Both the position numbers and the translations under genes were made by a program. Of a DNA stretch of 64,000 nt, positions 15,837 through 26,120 are shown in pieces; the first letter of the stretch is position 1; each line of letters starts with the position of its first letter. The notes under the pieces were generated by a model. It worked only from the letters and a program-made list of their open reading frames with translations. It searched no databases and had not been told where the DNA came from. Source of the DNA: Teichococcus rhizosphaerae (GTDB taxonomy: Bacteria > Pseudomonadota > Alphaproteobacteria > Acetobacterales > Acetobacteraceae); NCBI RefSeq assembly GCF_002631185.1, contig NZ_PDNU01000023.1:23728-87727 (forward strand), read 5' to 3'.

Positions 15837-17435
15837 TCACAGGGTATGGTGGATGTAGCGCGCGCTTCCGGGGCCGGTTTCACCGTGGTGCAGCGCGGCG
15901 GCGCGGGCGATGGCGGCGCGGTCGGCGGATTGAAGCCGGTCGTGCTCGCGCAGGTGCTCGGTCCAGCTTTCCACGGACCAGACCTCCATCCAGAGCTCGG
16001 GATGCGCCACATCCTCGTAGAGCCGCCAGGACAGCGCGCCGCTGCGCAGCCGGGCGCGGCGCAGATCGGCCATGGCGGCGAGGAAGGCGGCGCGGTCGGC
16101 GGGGTCGATGCGGTAGCGGACCATCTCCAGCACCTGGCCGCGGTCCTGCGCCAACAGGGGCGCCAGCTCGGCGGCGGGCGCCTCGGGCTGCGGCATGGCG
16201 GGGGCGGGGGCCTCGGCGGGGCCGGGCTGGCTGAGCCGCCAGCGGCGCGCCACCAGCGCCGCCACCGCGCCACAGGCGCCGAAGCCGCCGAGCGCCCAGC
16301 CCACCCCCGCCACGGTGCCGACCCAGCCCGCCAGTGCCGAGCCGAAGGCCAGAGCGCCGAAGAAGGAAAGCTGATAGATGCCGATGGCGCGCGCCCGCAC
16401 CCAGGCCGGCGAGGCAAGCTGCGCCGATGCCTGGAGGGTGCTGGCCGCGCCGATCCAGGCCGCGCCGTAGATCACCATGCCCACTCCGGCCGCGGCCCAG
16501 TGCGGCACCAGCCCCAGCAGCAGCAGCGCGCCCGAGGCGAGGAGCGAGGCCGCCACGATCAGCCCGTTCCGGTCCAGCAGCGCGCGGGCACGCGGCAGCA
16601 GCAGCCCGCCGCCCACGGCGCCCACCCCCATGGCGGCCAGCAGCAGGCCGAAGGCTTCCGGCCCCAGCCCCAGCCCCTGGCGCACCAGCAGCGGCAGCAG
16701 ACCCCACATGGCGGCGCCGAAGAAGAAGAAGACCACCGCCCGCAGGATGATGACCCGCAAAGCCGGCGAGGCGCCGACGAAGCGCACGCCCGCGCGCATG
16801 GCGGACAGGAAGTGCTCCTTCGGCAGCCGCGTGGCGGGCGCTTCCCGCCGCCAGAGCACCAGCGCCACAATCAGCACCAGAAAGCAGGCGGCGTTGAAGG
16901 CGAAGGCCGCCTGGGTGCCGGCGAGGCCGATGATGAAGCCGCCCAGCGCCGGCCCCACGGCGCGCGACAGGTTGAAGCCGATGCCGTTGAGCACGATGGC
17001 CTGGGTGAGGTCGGCGCGCGGCACCAGCTCCGGCGTGGTGGCGGCCCAGGCGGGAAAGTTCATGGCGCTGCCGGCGCCGATGGCGAAGGTCAGCGCCAGC
17101 AGCCCCCACGGCCCCAGCGCTCCCGCCGCCGTCAGCAGGCAGAGGATGAGGCCCATCAGGCACATCCAGGCCTGCGCGAAGATCAGGTAGCGGCGGCGGT
17201 CCACGATGTCGGCCATGGCGCCGGCCGGCAGGGCCAGCAGGAAGACCGGCAGCATGGAGGCCGCCTGCACCAGGCTGACCATGATCGGCGAGGGGTCGAG
17301 GCTGGTCATCAGCCAGCCGGCGCCGGTGTTCTGCACCCACATGCCGGTGTTGCTGGCCAGGTTGGCCAGCCAGAGCAGGCGGAAGGCGGGGTGGCGGAGC
17401 GGCGAGAAGGCGGAAGGGGGAGAGGGATTCGGCAT
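15837..17435 (-). CDS. MFS exporter with C-terminal antibiotic-biosynthesis-monooxygenase-like domain
   Basis: The 532-residue protein has 12 hydrophobic segments of the EntS/MFS_3 type (PAFRLLWLANLASNTGMWVQ at the N-terminus is diagnostic). About 110 extra residues at the C-terminus contain an ABM-like ferredoxin fold (VLEMVRYRIDPADRAAFL; LYEDVAHPELWMEVW). Such fusions are known among bacterial MFS proteins. It probably exports a small hydrophobic compound or siderophore; the substrate is unknown. ATG 17435 is chosen because it precedes the conserved N-terminus; a start at 17489 would add 18 residues. The panE-like gene lies just upstream on the same strand. Confidence 0.85.
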   Translation of the reverse strand: MPNPSPPSAFSPLRHPAFRLLWLANLASNTGMWVQNTGAGWLMTSLDPSPIMVSLVQAASMLPVFLLALPAGAMADIVDRRRYLIFAQAWMCLMGLILCLLTAAGALGPWGLLALTFAIGAGSAMNFPAWAATTPELVPRADLTQAIVLNGIGFNLSRAVGPALGGFIIGLAGTQAAFAFNAACFLVLIVALVLWRREAPATRLPKEHFLSAMRAGVRFVGASPALRVIILRAVVFFFFGAAMWGLLPLLVRQGLGLGPEAFGLLLAAMGVGAVGGGLLLPRARALLDRNGLIVAASLLASGALLLLGLVPHWAAAGVGMVIYGAAWIGAASTLQASAQLASPAWVRARAIGIYQLSFFGALAFGSALAGWVGTVAGVGWALGGFGACGAVAALVARRWRLSQPGPAEAPAPAMPQPEAPAAELAPLLAQDRGQVLEMVRYRIDPADRAAFLAAMADLRRARLRSGALSWRLYEDVAHPELWMEVWSVESWTEHLREHDRLQSADRAAIARAAALHHGETGPGSARYIHHTL

Positions 17436-17508
17436 GGTGGCGGGCAAGGTGCCGGAAACCGCCCCCTCCCGGCATGACCCTTTCGTCATCTCGCCGCGGC
17501 GCCCGCCC

Positions 17509-18432
17509 TCAGGCGAAGTCCCGCTCGCGCTGGCGCACCAGGGCGGTGACGGTGGCGTTGACCGGCGCCTCCCGCCCGGCCAGCGCCGCCTCGCGCGGGA
17601 TGGCGCCGTTGATGGCGTCGATCTCGCTGCGGCGGCGGGCCATGTGGTCGAGCAGCAGGGAAGGGCGGGCACCGGGGATCTTGCGGCCGAAGGCGGTGAT
17701 GTGCGCCACCGGGTCCTCGACCGAGAGCCTCACCCCGCGCGCCTTCGCCACCTCCCACGCCTCCATGCCGCAGGCGCGGGCCAGGGGCCAGAGGTCGGGG
17801 TCGTCCATGACCTGCCCGATGGTCAGGCCGGTGAGGGCGCAGGGGCCGGAGAAGGTGACGTTGCAGATCAGCTTCTCCCAGGTCAGCGCCTGGATGTCGT
17901 CGCAGGCCTCGGCGCGGAAGCCGGCGCCCCGCCACAGCGCGGCGATGGCGGCGAGGCGCGGTGTCGCCGGCCCGTCCAGCTCGCCGATCCGCACCACCTC
18001 CATGCCGTTGTGGTGGGCATGGCCCGGCCCGCGCAGCGAGGCGCCGAAGCCGCCCGCGATCCCCGCCACCACGCGCTCCCGGCCCAGCGCGGCGGCCAGC
18101 ACGGCGCTGCTGCCAAGGCCGTTCTGGATGGTGAGCACCGTGGTTCCGGGGCCCAGCAGGGGCGGGATGGCGCGGGCGGCCTCCGCCACGTCCCGCGCCT
18201 TGGTGGCCAGCACCACCAGGTCCACCGGCGCCTGCCCCTCGGTGCTGGTCGCGGCCGTCAGGCGCACGGTGCGGTCGCCCGAGGCGCCCTCCAGCCGCAG
18301 CCCGTCTCGGTTCATCGCCGCGACATGCGCCTCCCAGGCGTCGATGGCCAGGACCTCATGGCCGGCGGCGGCGAACAGCCCGGCATAGACCGAGCCCATG
18401 GCGCCGCAGCCCAGGATGGCGATTCGTGACAT
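17509..18432 (-). CDS. 2-dehydropantoate 2-reductase family (ketopantoate reductase)
   Basis: The 307-residue enzyme has an N-terminal NADP-binding Rossmann motif ([15 protein letters not shown]) and the family signature [11 protein letters not shown] conserved lysine lies in [16 protein letters not shown], and a helical C-terminal domain follows. PanE reduces ketopantoate to pantoate for pantothenate synthesis, but many paralogues act on other 2-keto acids. No other pan gene is nearby, so a paralogous role is quite possible. GGAGGG precedes ATG 18432. Confidence 0.85.
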   Translation of the reverse strand: MSRIAILGCGAMGSVYAGLFAAAGHEVLAIDAWEAHVAAMNRDGLRLEGASGDRTVRLTAATSTEGQAPVDLVVLATKARDVAEAARAIPPLLGPGTTVLTIQNGLGSSAVLAAALGRERVVAGIAGGFGASLRGPGHAHHNGMEVVRIGELDGPATPRLAAIAALWRGAGFRAEACDDIQALTWEKLICNVTFSGPCALTGLTIGQVMDDPDLWPLARACGMEAWEVAKARGVRLSVEDPVAHITAFGRKIPGARPSLLLDHMARRRSEIDAINGAIPREAALAGREAPVNATVTALVRQRERDFA

Positions 18433-18497
18433 GCGTTTCCCTCCATGCACGGCGCTTCCTGCCGCGCCGGGGAGATGGTCCGGCCGCGCGGGCGCCT

Positions 18498-19070
18498 TCA
18501 GCCAGGCAGCCTCCCCCGCATCAGCGCCGCCACGCAAGCCTCGAAGCCCTCGAGATCCCGCCAGCGGCTGGCCTCCGGCACCTCGCGCGCCACCAGGACG
18601 CCGCCGGCGGCGGCGATGCCGCCATCGATCATCAGGTTGTCGTGGCAGCCGAAATCCTCGAGCGCGAGGCCCTCCGAATCGGCCCAGCCGCCCTCGGCCC
18701 CAGGCCGCAGCCCGGCGCCCAGGAAGTGGCGGGTGCGCTGGAGGAAGCCCTGCCCGCTGTTGCTGTAGCCCGCCACTGGCCGCCCCAGCGCCCGCATGAA
18801 GCCGAGCTCGTAGAGGGTGCCCGCATCGGCCGAGGGGCCGCGGAAGGGGGTGAGGTTGGCCACCAGTGCGTCGCAGGCGCGGATATGCGCCTCGTTGCGG
18901 AGGTAGATCTCGAGCCAGCGCTCGGTGGCCGCATCGGCGGCGGCGCTCTCGATGGGATCGGTGGGAAACACGCCGATGGCGCCGTGGCGGGCGCAGATGG
19001 CCTTCTTGGCGGCCGCCATGGCCGCGGCATCGGGGAGGAAGACGTCGGGTCCGGCGAGGTAGATGCGCAT
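18498..19070 (-). CDS. Nucleoside 2-deoxyribosyltransferase-like protein
   Basis: The 190-residue protein begins [13 protein letters not shown], the N-terminal motif of the family that moves deoxyribose between bases or hydrolyses nucleotides. [19 protein letters not shown] holds the conserved Asp, and the segment [18 protein letters not shown] the active-site Glu. Start ATG 19070 begins directly at the conserved strand. The natural substrate is uncertain: salvage of deoxynucleosides or nucleotide clean-up. It lies between panE-like and otsA genes with no evident functional link. Confidence 0.85.
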   Translation of the reverse strand: MRIYLAGPDVFLPDAAAMAAAKKAICARHGAIGVFPTDPIESAAADAATERWLEIYLRNEAHIRACDALVANLTPFRGPSADAGTLYELGFMRALGRPVAGYSNSGQGFLQRTRHFLGAGLRPGAEGGWADSEGLALEDFGCHDNLMIDGGIAAAGGVLVAREVPEASRWRDLEGFEACVAALMRGRLPG

Positions 19071-19129
19071 GGCGCGCAATCTGCCCCGCCGGGCGGGCGC
19101 TGGCCAGGAGGAGCGCTGGCCAGCAGGGC

Positions 19130-20548
19130 TCAGGCGGCGCCCCGTTCCCCCGTGGAAAGGGCGCGCAGGTCGTCCACGAAGCGGTCGCGCCAGCGTTCCA
19201 GGCTGTTGTGGCGCATCACCCGCAGCATGGCGGCGTGGCGCTCGCGGCGCTCCTCCAGCGGCATGGCCAGCGCCCGGGCCAGGGCGGCGGCGACGCCCGC
19301 CTCGTCATGCGGGTTGACCAGCAGGGCGGCGTCCAGCTCGCGCGCCGCGCCGGCGAATTGCGAGAGCACCAGCGCGCCCGGATCGGCCGGATCCTGCGCC
19401 GCGACGTATTCCTTGGCCACGAGGTTCATGCCGTCGCGCAGCGGCGTCACCAGCCCGACCCGCGCGGCGGCGTAGAGCGGCATCAGCGCGCGGCGGGGGA
19501 AGGAGCGGTTGAGGTAGCGCAGCGGCATCCAGTCCAGGTCGGCGAAGCGGCCATTGATGCGGCCGGCCTCCCCCTCCAGCTCCCGCCGGATGGCCTGGTA
19601 GGCCTCCACATCCGTGCGCGAGGGCGGCGCGATCTGGAGGTATTCCACCCGCCGGTGCCATTCGGAGTGCCTGGCCAGGAAGCGCTCATAGGCGGCGAAG
19701 CGCTGGCGCAGACCCTTGGAATAGTCCAGCCGCTCCACGCTCATCATCAGGGCGCGGCCGGCGAGGCCGGAGCGCAGGGCGGCGAGCTGCGGCTCGCCCG
19801 CGCCGGCCACCGCCTCGGCCCGCAGCGCATCGACATCGACGCCGATCGGGTAGACCCCGGTGCGGACCAGCCGGCCCTCGACGGAGACCGCGCCGCCCTC
19901 CAGCGCCGTCCCGCCCAGCTCGCGGCAGGCATAGTCGGCGAAGGCGGTGCGGTCGCCCTCCGTCTGGAAGCCGATCAGGTCGTACTGGCAAAGGGCGCGC
20001 ACCAGCTCGGCATGCACCGGCACCGTCATCAGCACGGATGGCGCCGCGAAGGGGGTGTGCAGGAAGATGCCGATGCGGTTTTGCAGGCCGAGGTCCCGCA
20101 GCGCCCCGGCCAGGCAGAGCAGGTGGAAGTCATGCGCCCAGATGACGTCGTCCGGCGCCACAAGGTCGGCGAGGTGACGGGCGAAATGGGCGTTGACGCG
20201 GCGGTAGCCCTCGAATTCCTGCCAGTCGAACCGGGCGAGGCCGGTCTGGTGGTGCAGGATCGGCCAGAGCGTGCCGTTGGCGAAGCCGCGGTAGTAGTCG
20301 TCGTAGTCCCGCTGCGTCAGGTCGGTGGTGTAGAGCGTGACGGGGCCGCTGCGCGCCACGGCGGGGGGCAGGCCCGGCGGCAGGCTCTCGGGCGGCACCA
20401 CGTCCGGCACCGTCTGGCCGGACCAGCCGAACCACAGGCCGCCCGTGTGGCGCAGCGCGTCCATCACGCCGGCCGCCAGGCCGCCCGCGGTGGCCTCGCC
20501 CTCGGTGATGGGGGCCACACGGTTGGAAACCACGACCAGTCGCGACAT
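19130..20548 (-). CDS. otsA: Alpha,alpha-trehalose-phosphate synthase
   Basis: The 472-residue GT20 enzyme makes trehalose 6-phosphate from UDP-glucose and glucose 6-phosphate. It has the N-terminal VVVSNRV motif, the glycine loop [39 protein letters not shown], and the C-terminal [18 protein letters not shown] with the nucleotide-binding Glu. The length is normal. No otsB phosphatase is found in the window, so the second step must be encoded elsewhere. It lies 15 bases after an ABC exporter gene on the same strand. An osmotic or desiccation role is usual. Confidence 0.93.
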   Translation of the reverse strand: MSRLVVVSNRVAPITEGEATAGGLAAGVMDALRHTGGLWFGWSGQTVPDVVPPESLPPGLPPAVARSGPVTLYTTDLTQRDYDDYYRGFANGTLWPILHHQTGLARFDWQEFEGYRRVNAHFARHLADLVAPDDVIWAHDFHLLCLAGALRDLGLQNRIGIFLHTPFAAPSVLMTVPVHAELVRALCQYDLIGFQTEGDRTAFADYACRELGGTALEGGAVSVEGRLVRTGVYPIGVDVDALRAEAVAGAGEPQLAALRSGLAGRALMMSVERLDYSKGLRQRFAAYERFLARHSEWHRRVEYLQIAPPSRTDVEAYQAIRRELEGEAGRINGRFADLDWMPLRYLNRSFPRRALMPLYAAARVGLVTPLRDGMNLVAKEYVAAQDPADPGALVLSQFAGAARELDAALLVNPHDEAGVAAALARALAMPLEERRERHAAMLRVMRHNSLERWRDRFVDDLRALSTGERGAA

Positions 20549-20563
20549 GCGCGCAACACCCCT

Positions 20564-22342
20564 TCACGCCGCCTCCGGCAGCTCCGGCAGGTTCCCGGAG
20601 TGCTGCTGGCGCAGCAATTCGCGATACGGGCCGTGGCGGCGGGCCAGCTCGGAGGGCGGTCCGTCCTCCACGATCCGGCCGTGATTCATCACGATGATTC
20701 TGTCGAAATTTTGCAGGGTCGAGAGGCGGTGCGCGATGGCGATGACGGTGCGGCCGCGCATCAGGCTGTCGAGCGCCGCCTGGATGGCCCGCTCGCTCTC
20801 GCTGTCCAGCGCCGAGGTGGCCTCGTCCAGCAGCAGGATGGGCGTGTCCTTCAGCAGCGCGCGGGCGATGGCCAGGCGCTGCCGCTGGCCGCCCGAGAGC
20901 TTCACGCCCCGGTTGCCCACCACCGTGCCGAACCCTTCCGGCAGGGCCTCGATGAAGGCGCGGCAATGTGCCATCCCGGCGGCGCGCAGCACCTCCTCCT
21001 CGGTCGCGCCGGGGCGGCCGTAGCGGATGTTCTCCAGCACGCTGCGGTGGAACAGGGCGGTGTCCTGCGGCACCACGGCAAGCGCCGTGTGCAGGCTCTC
21101 CAGCGTCACGTCGCGCAGATCCTGGCCGTCGATCAGCACGCGGCCCGAATCGGGGTCGTAGAAGCGTTGCAGCAGGGACAGCACGGTGGACTTGCCCGCG
21201 CCCGAGAAGCCCACCAGCCCGACCCGCTGGCCGGGCGGCACCACCAGGTCGAACGCCTCCAGCACGGCGCCGCGGCCGGGATAGGCGAAGCGCACCGCCT
21301 CGAACCGCACCTCGCCCGCGCCGGGGACGAGCGGCACGGCGCCGGGGCGGTCCTCCAGCGCGTGCGGCACCAGCAGGGCGCCGGTGGCCTCCTCCAGCCG
21401 GGCGAGCTGCTGGGTCAGCTCGACCAGCGCCACCGCGATGTCGCGCGTGCCGTGCAGGATGGTGAGCGAGAGGGTGGCCAGCAGCGCCACGTCCCCCACC
21501 GAGGCCTGGCCGCGCTGCCACAGCAGCAGCGCCGCCGCCAGCACGGCGCCCGCCATCAGCACGGTCAGCACGGCGTGGATCGTCCGCAGCTTCTCCATGT
21601 AGAGCAGGCTGCGCCGGTGCGCGCCGATCTCGGCGCCCACCGCCTCGGCGATCCGGGCGCGCTCGCGCAGCGTGGCGCCGAAGGCGCGCATGACGCCGAT
21701 ATTGCCCACCACATCCACCAGCTCGCCATCGATGGCGGCGGCGCTGCTGGCGTGCTGGCGGTGCAGCGACACGCCGCGCCGCGCCAGCCGGTGCATCAGC
21801 AGCCCGATGGCCAGCGCCACGACCGAGAGGACCAGCGCCAGCGGCAGGTGGATGATGCCGGTGAACAGGATGGCGCCGATCACGGCCGCGCTGGGCGGCA
21901 CCACGTTCCAGGCCAGGGTGTTCTCCACCGTGAAGGCGGCCTGGGCGGTGGCGGAGACGCGGGCGGCGAGCGCCCCGGGCAATCGGTCGGCGAAGTAGCC
22001 GGGGGTGTGGCCGGCGAGATGGGCGAAGAGGTCGCGCCGGATGTCGCCGGTGACGGCGGTGAAGCTGCGCGCCGCCGCCCAGCCGCCGACGCGCCACAGC
22101 AGGTTGTCCGCCGCGATGATGGCGCAGAGCAGCAAGAAGGCTGGCCAGACGCGGCCGGCCGCCGCCTCCGGCCCCGCCGCCACGATGTCGATCAGGTGCT
22201 TCAGCCCGTATTGCGCCGAGATGGAGCACAGCACCGCCAGCAGCACGGCGCCGAACACCACCGCATGGCCAAGCGGCCGGCGCCGGGCATAGCGGAAGAG
22301 GAAACCGAAGGCGGAGGAAGATGGCGCGGGGGTTGCGGTCAA
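20564..22342 (-). CDS. ABC exporter, fused permease and ATPase
   Basis: The 592-residue protein has a six-helix transmembrane domain (about residues 25-300) and an ATPase domain: Walker A GFSGAGKST at 378-386, LSGGQ at 482-486, Walker B ILLLDEATS at 502-510, and the H-loop in AHRLS. It is a homodimeric exporter of the MsbA/ATM-like class. The substrate cannot be read from sequence; export of a glycolipid or polysaccharide precursor would fit its neighbours otsA and a glycosyltransferase. Divergent from the glycosyltransferase across an AT-richer promoter region. Confidence 0.88.
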   Translation of the reverse strand: MTATPAPSSSAFGFLFRYARRRPLGHAVVFGAVLLAVLCSISAQYGLKHLIDIVAAGPEAAAGRVWPAFLLLCAIIAADNLLWRVGGWAAARSFTAVTGDIRRDLFAHLAGHTPGYFADRLPGALAARVSATAQAAFTVENTLAWNVVPPSAAVIGAILFTGIIHLPLALVLSVVALAIGLLMHRLARRGVSLHRQHASSAAAIDGELVDVVGNIGVMRAFGATLRERARIAEAVGAEIGAHRRSLLYMEKLRTIHAVLTVLMAGAVLAAALLLWQRGQASVGDVALLATLSLTILHGTRDIAVALVELTQQLARLEEATGALLVPHALEDRPGAVPLVPGAGEVRFEAVRFAYPGRGAVLEAFDLVVPPGQRVGLVGFSGAGKSTVLSLLQRFYDPDSGRVLIDGQDLRDVTLESLHTALAVVPQDTALFHRSVLENIRYGRPGATEEEVLRAAGMAHCRAFIEALPEGFGTVVGNRGVKLSGGQRQRLAIARALLKDTPILLLDEATSALDSESERAIQAALDSLMRGRTVIAIAHRLSTLQNFDRIIVMNHGRIVEDGPPSELARRHGPYRELLRQQHSGNLPELPEAA

Positions 22343-22474
22343 AGCAGCCTACTTTTCGCCATAATGGATTTGTACAAGCACGGTCGAAGTAAAGGCGCCG
22401 ACCGGATTTTTCAATATCAACGGCCCTGCACTCAAATAAAACTTGTGATCTGCCTGAGAAAAGGGATCGCGTTC
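22343..22474. promoter_or_regulatory. Divergent promoter region, AT-richer
   Basis: This 132-bp gap separates the divergent ABC exporter and glycosyltransferase genes and is clearly richer in A/T than its surroundings (for example around 22405-22445). It should hold both promoters; AAAAGGGA at 22459-22466 is the ribosome binding site of the plus-strand gene. Confidence 0.5.
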
Positions 22475-23533
22475 ATGCGTATCGCGCAAATTTCGCCGCT
22501 GTTCGAGGCGGTTCCGCCGAAGTTGTATGGCGGGACGGAACGCGTTGTCTCCTCCCTGACCGAGGAGCTGGTGGCCATGGGCCACGACGTCACGCTCTTC
22601 GCCAGCGGCGACTCCGTGACCGCCGCCCGGCTCGCCGCGATGCGCGACCAGGCTCTGCGCCTCGACCCCACCGTGAAGGACTGGGTGGCGCACTACTACA
22701 AGATGGTCGAGCAGATCGCCCAGCGCGCCGGCGAGTTCGACATCATCCACTCCCATATCGACTATTTCCCGCTCGGGCTGCTGGACCGGCAGGCCACGCC
22801 GTTCCTCACCACCCTGCATGGTCGGCTCGACCTGCCGGAATTCAAGATGATCTACGAGACCTACGGGCACACGCCCTTCGTCTCGATCTCCGACAACCAG
22901 CGCCTGCCGATCCCCCGCCTGAACTGGGCGCGCACCGTGCTGCACGGCATGCCGGCCGACCGGCTGACGCCGCAGCCGGTGGAGCAGAAGTACTTCGCCT
23001 TTCTCGGCCGCGTCTCGCCGGAGAAGGGGCTGGACCGCGCCATCCGCATCGCCGCCCGCGCCGGCGTCAAGCTGAAGGTCGCCGCCAAGATCGACGACGC
23101 GGACCGCGCCTACTACAACCGCGAGATCTCGCCGCTGATGAACCAGCCGCATGTCGAGTATATCGGCGAGATCAATGACAGCCAGAAGCCGGAGTTCCTG
23201 TCCGGCGCCCATGCCCTGCTGTTCCCGATCGACTGGCCGGAGCCCTTCGGCCTGGTCATGATCGAGGCGATGGCCTGCGGCACGCCGGTCATCGCCATGC
23301 GCCGCGGCTCGGTGCCGGAGGTGCTGGAGAACGGGCTGACCGGCTTCATCATCGAGAACGAGGACGAGGCGGTGGCCGCCGTGCCGCGCATCGCGGAGCT
23401 GGACCGCGCGCGCATCCGCAGGCGGTTCGAGGAGCGCTTCACCGCCCGCCGCATGGCGGAGGACTACGTCTCCGTCTACCAGCAGCTGATCGAGGCGGCC
23501 AAGAAGCTGCGCCTGCGGGCGGTCAACGCCTGA
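22475..23533 (+). CDS. Glycosyltransferase family 4
   Basis: The 352-residue GT-B enzyme has an N-terminal acceptor domain beginning with a glycine-rich stretch (YGGTERVVSSLTEELVAMGH). Its C-terminal nucleotide-sugar domain shows FLGRVSPEKGLDRAI and the E-x7-E motif in EPFGLVMIEAMACGTPVIA. This group transfers a sugar from an NDP- or GDP-sugar with retention of configuration. The acceptor is unknown. It has its own terminator (23582-23610). Nothing in the window suggests a full polysaccharide locus, so it may make a simple glycoside or glycolipid. Confidence 0.88.
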   Translation: MRIAQISPLFEAVPPKLYGGTERVVSSLTEELVAMGHDVTLFASGDSVTAARLAAMRDQALRLDPTVKDWVAHYYKMVEQIAQRAGEFDIIHSHIDYFPLGLLDRQATPFLTTLHGRLDLPEFKMIYETYGHTPFVSISDNQRLPIPRLNWARTVLHGMPADRLTPQPVEQKYFAFLGRVSPEKGLDRAIRIAARAGVKLKVAAKIDDADRAYYNREISPLMNQPHVEYIGEINDSQKPEFLSGAHALLFPIDWPEPFGLVMIEAMACGTPVIAMRRGSVPEVLENGLTGFIIENEDEAVAAVPRIAELDRARIRRRFEERFTARRMAEDYVSVYQQLIEAAKKLRLRAVNA

Positions 23534-23581
23534 GGCGGGACGCGGGGGACGGGCGTTCCCCCGCGCGGCTTCCTCCCGATC

Positions 23582-23610
23582 GGCCGGCGGGCGGTGCCCG
23601 CCGGCCTTTT
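23582..23610 (+). terminator. Intrinsic terminator of the glycosyltransferase gene
   Basis: A perfect 11-bp stem, GGCCGGCGGGC with GCCCGCCGGCC, closes a 3-base loop and is followed by TTTT and a pyrimidine tail. The convergent iron permease gene ends directly after it. Confidence 0.85.
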
Positions 23611-23611
23611 C

Positions 23612-25318
23612 TCATCCTCCCCGCCGCATGGCCCGGACCAGGACCAGCACGGGAACCAGCCCCACCGCCACGATCAGCAGCGCCGCCGTGGAGGCTTCGG
23701 CCAGGCGCTCGTCGGATGCCAGGTTGTGCACGCGCACGGCCAGCGTATCGAGGTCGAAGGGCCGGACGATGAGGGTGGCGGGCAGCTCCTTCATCGTGTC
23801 CACAAACACCAGAACGGCCGCGGCGAGCAGCGCGCCGCGCGCCAGCGGCGCCTCCACCCGGCGGATGGCCGCGCCCGGGCCGCAGCCCAGCGTGCGCGCG
23901 GCCTGGAACAGGCTGGGCTTCAGCCGTGCCAGCCCGCTTTCCACCGCCGACTGCCCCACCGCCAGGAAGCGCACCAGATAGGCGAAGACCAGCGCCACCA
24001 TGCTGCCCGAGAGCAGCAGCCCGGTGGAGACGCCGAATTGCGCCCGCATCCAGCCATCCAGCGCGTTGTCGGCCAGCCCGAAGGGCACCAGCGTGCCGAC
24101 GGCGATGACCGAGCCCGGCACCGCGTAGCCCAGCCCCGCCACCCGGTTGGCGATGCCGGAAAGGCGGGAAGGGTAGAGCCGCAGCCCCCAGCCCAGCAGC
24201 GCCGCCAGCGCCACGCCGATCAGCGCCGTGGTGCCGGCCAGCAGCAGCGAGTTGCGGGCGAAGGGCAGATAGCGGTGGGGCGCCAGCGCGTCGCCCTGCT
24301 CCAGCATCAGCCAGAGCAGCCCGCCCGCCGGAATGGCGAAGCCCACCAGCACCGGCAGGGCGCAGAAGGCGGTGGCGGCCCAGGCCTTCATGCCGCGCAG
24401 CTCCACCGGGCGCAGCGGCGGCTGGCGGGTGGTGGTGGAGTGGAAGCGCCGGCCGCCGCGCGAGGCGTGCTCGGCCAGCAGCAGCAGCGCCACCACGCCC
24501 AGCAGGCAGGCGGCAAGCTGGCTGGCGGCGCCGCGATCCCCCATGCCGAACCAGGCCTCGTAGATGCCGGTGGTGAAGGTGCGGACGGCGAAGTAGTCCA
24601 CCGTGCCGAAATCGGCCAGCGTCTCCATCAGCACGAGGCCGGTGCCGGCGGCGAGCGCCGGCCGCGCCAGGGGCAGCGCCACGCGCAGGAAGGCGCGGGG
24701 CAGCGAAAGCCCCAATGTGCGGGAAGCCTCGATCAGGCAGGTGCTCTGCTGCAGGAAGGCGGCGCGGCAGAGCAGGTACACGTAAGGGTAGAGCACGGCG
24801 GCCAGCATCAGCGCCGCGCCGGGCAGGCTGCGGATCTCGGGGAACCAGTACTCGCCCCAGCGCAGCCCGGTGGCGCCGCGGAGGGCGGTCTGCACCGGGC
24901 CCGCGCCATCCAGCAGCCAGGTGTAGAGATAGCCGCACACATAGGCCGGCATGGCCATCGGCAGCAGCAGCGCGATCTCCAGCGAGCGGCGGCCGGGGAA
25001 GCGGCAGGCCGTGACCAGCCAGGCGCAGGCCACCCCCGTGACCGCCGCCATCAGCGCCACCAGCGCGCCGAGCTGCAGCGAGTTGCCCAGATAGGGCAGC
25101 AGGCTGGTCCGCAGGATGTGGTGCCAGACCTGGCTTCCGCCGCCGCCGAAGATCGGGGCCACGGCATCGGCCAGCACCGCCAGAACCGGCAGCGCCACCA
25201 GCAGCGCCACCAGCCAGCCCGCGCGCGCCCAGGGCGGCACGCGGCCGCGGGATGGCTGCGGGGCCGGAGCGGCCGCTTGCGTGGCCGGACGGGAAGAGGG
25301 GAGGGTGGTGACTGACAC
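23612..25318 (-). CDS. Iron(III)-type ABC transporter permease (FbpB-like, two fused permease halves)
   Basis: The 568-residue protein has about 12 hydrophobic segments in two homologous halves. Each half carries an EAA loop: EASRTLGLSLPRAFLRVALP in the first and QAARTLGCGPGAAIRRVEAP in the second. This is the fused permease of ferric iron or related (AfuB/FbpB/ThiP-like) importers. No periplasmic receptor or ATPase gene is next to it, so its partners are elsewhere. Upstream of its ATG is a GCGAATGCGAC element (25319-25329), faintly like alphaproteobacterial iron-response sites but too weak to call. Confidence 0.87.
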   Translation of the reverse strand: MSVTTLPSSRPATQAAAPAPQPSRGRVPPWARAGWLVALLVALPVLAVLADAVAPIFGGGGSQVWHHILRTSLLPYLGNSLQLGALVALMAAVTGVACAWLVTACRFPGRRSLEIALLLPMAMPAYVCGYLYTWLLDGAGPVQTALRGATGLRWGEYWFPEIRSLPGAALMLAAVLYPYVYLLCRAAFLQQSTCLIEASRTLGLSLPRAFLRVALPLARPALAAGTGLVLMETLADFGTVDYFAVRTFTTGIYEAWFGMGDRGAASQLAACLLGVVALLLLAEHASRGGRRFHSTTTRQPPLRPVELRGMKAWAATAFCALPVLVGFAIPAGGLLWLMLEQGDALAPHRYLPFARNSLLLAGTTALIGVALAALLGWGLRLYPSRLSGIANRVAGLGYAVPGSVIAVGTLVPFGLADNALDGWMRAQFGVSTGLLLSGSMVALVFAYLVRFLAVGQSAVESGLARLKPSLFQAARTLGCGPGAAIRRVEAPLARGALLAAAVLVFVDTMKELPATLIVRPFDLDTLAVRVHNLASDERLAEASTAALLIVAVGLVPVLVLVRAMRRGG

Positions 25319-25432
25319 GCGAATGCGACTGCCTTTCAGCCGCGATTAGCACCACTGCCCCTCCGGCGCAAAGCAAACCCGCCCCTCTTTTGGCGCCCCC
25401 TGGCGCTTCCGGGGCGGGTCCGTGGCCGCGCC

Positions 25433-26083
25433 CTATTCGGTGGCGCCGGCCTTGCGCGCTTCCCACTGCGCCACGGTGGTGCGGGGGATCTCCAGCCGGT
25501 CCCGCGTGCGGGTGTACCAGGCGCTGCCATGCATGCGGCCGAGAAGCTCGAGCTTCGGCGTGTCGATGTAGTACTTCTCGGGGTTCAGCACGCAATCGTC
25601 CCGGACGTGCAGGGCCAGCACCCGGCCCAGCACCAGCGTGTGGTGGCCGACGGGCACGAGCTGGAAGGTCTCGCACTCCATCGCCGCCGGGCTCTCCGCG
25701 ATGCGCGGCGGCGCCACGCGCGTGCTGGCCGCCTTCTCCAGCCCCACCTCGTCCAGCTCGTCCACGCCGGGGGGGAAGTCGGTGGCGGTGGCGCTCATGG
25801 CCGGGCCCAGCGCCTCGTTCACCAGGCAGACGACGAACTGGCCGGTGGCGCGGATGTTGGCCAGCGTGTCCTTCACCGGCGCGTCCTTCTCCGGGCGCGG
25901 GCCGCAGGAGAAGCCCACCACCGGCGGCTTGTCGCCGAAGGCATTGAAGAAGGAATAGGGCGCGGCGTTCACCACGCCCGCTCCATCCTGCGTCACCACC
26001 CAGGCGATCGGGCGCGGCACGATGGTGGACACCATCAGCTTGTAGGCCTCGCGGGTCGGGATCGTCTCGAAATCGAACAGCAT
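25433..26083 (-). CDS. Flavin reductase-like, FMN-binding split-barrel protein
   Basis: The 216-residue protein shows the flavin reductase-like signature: PRPIAWVVTQDGAGVVNAAPYSFFNAFGDKPPVVGFSCG, here described as two overlapping conserved parts around residues 23-60, then KDTLANIRATGQFVV. Relatives supply reduced FMN to monooxygenases or act as oxidoreductases. It is the third gene of a minus-strand run behind two hydroxyacid dehydrogenases. A link to them is unproven. Confidence 0.82.
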   Translation of the reverse strand: MLFDFETIPTREAYKLMVSTIVPRPIAWVVTQDGAGVVNAAPYSFFNAFGDKPPVVGFSCGPRPEKDAPVKDTLANIRATGQFVVCLVNEALGPAMSATATDFPPGVDELDEVGLEKAASTRVAPPRIAESPAAMECETFQLVPVGHHTLVLGRVLALHVRDDCVLNPEKYYIDTPKLELLGRMHGSAWYTRTRDRLEIPRTTVAQWEARKAGATE

Positions 26084-26120
26084 GCGGGATTGTTTCCGGA
26101 GAAAGGGAGGAGGGGCTGTC

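Noticed and set aside
18866..23533. A continuous plus-strand open frame of over 1,500 codons covering several genes
   Set aside because: Only the last part, from 22475, is a real gene. The rest is antisense to otsA, the ABC exporter and others, and has the Arg/Gln/His-rich composition produced by high-GC antisense reading.
25319..25340. A Fur- or Irr-type iron operator before the iron permease
   Set aside because: Only a short GCGAATGCGAC block is suggestive; it lacks the dyad needed to make a call.
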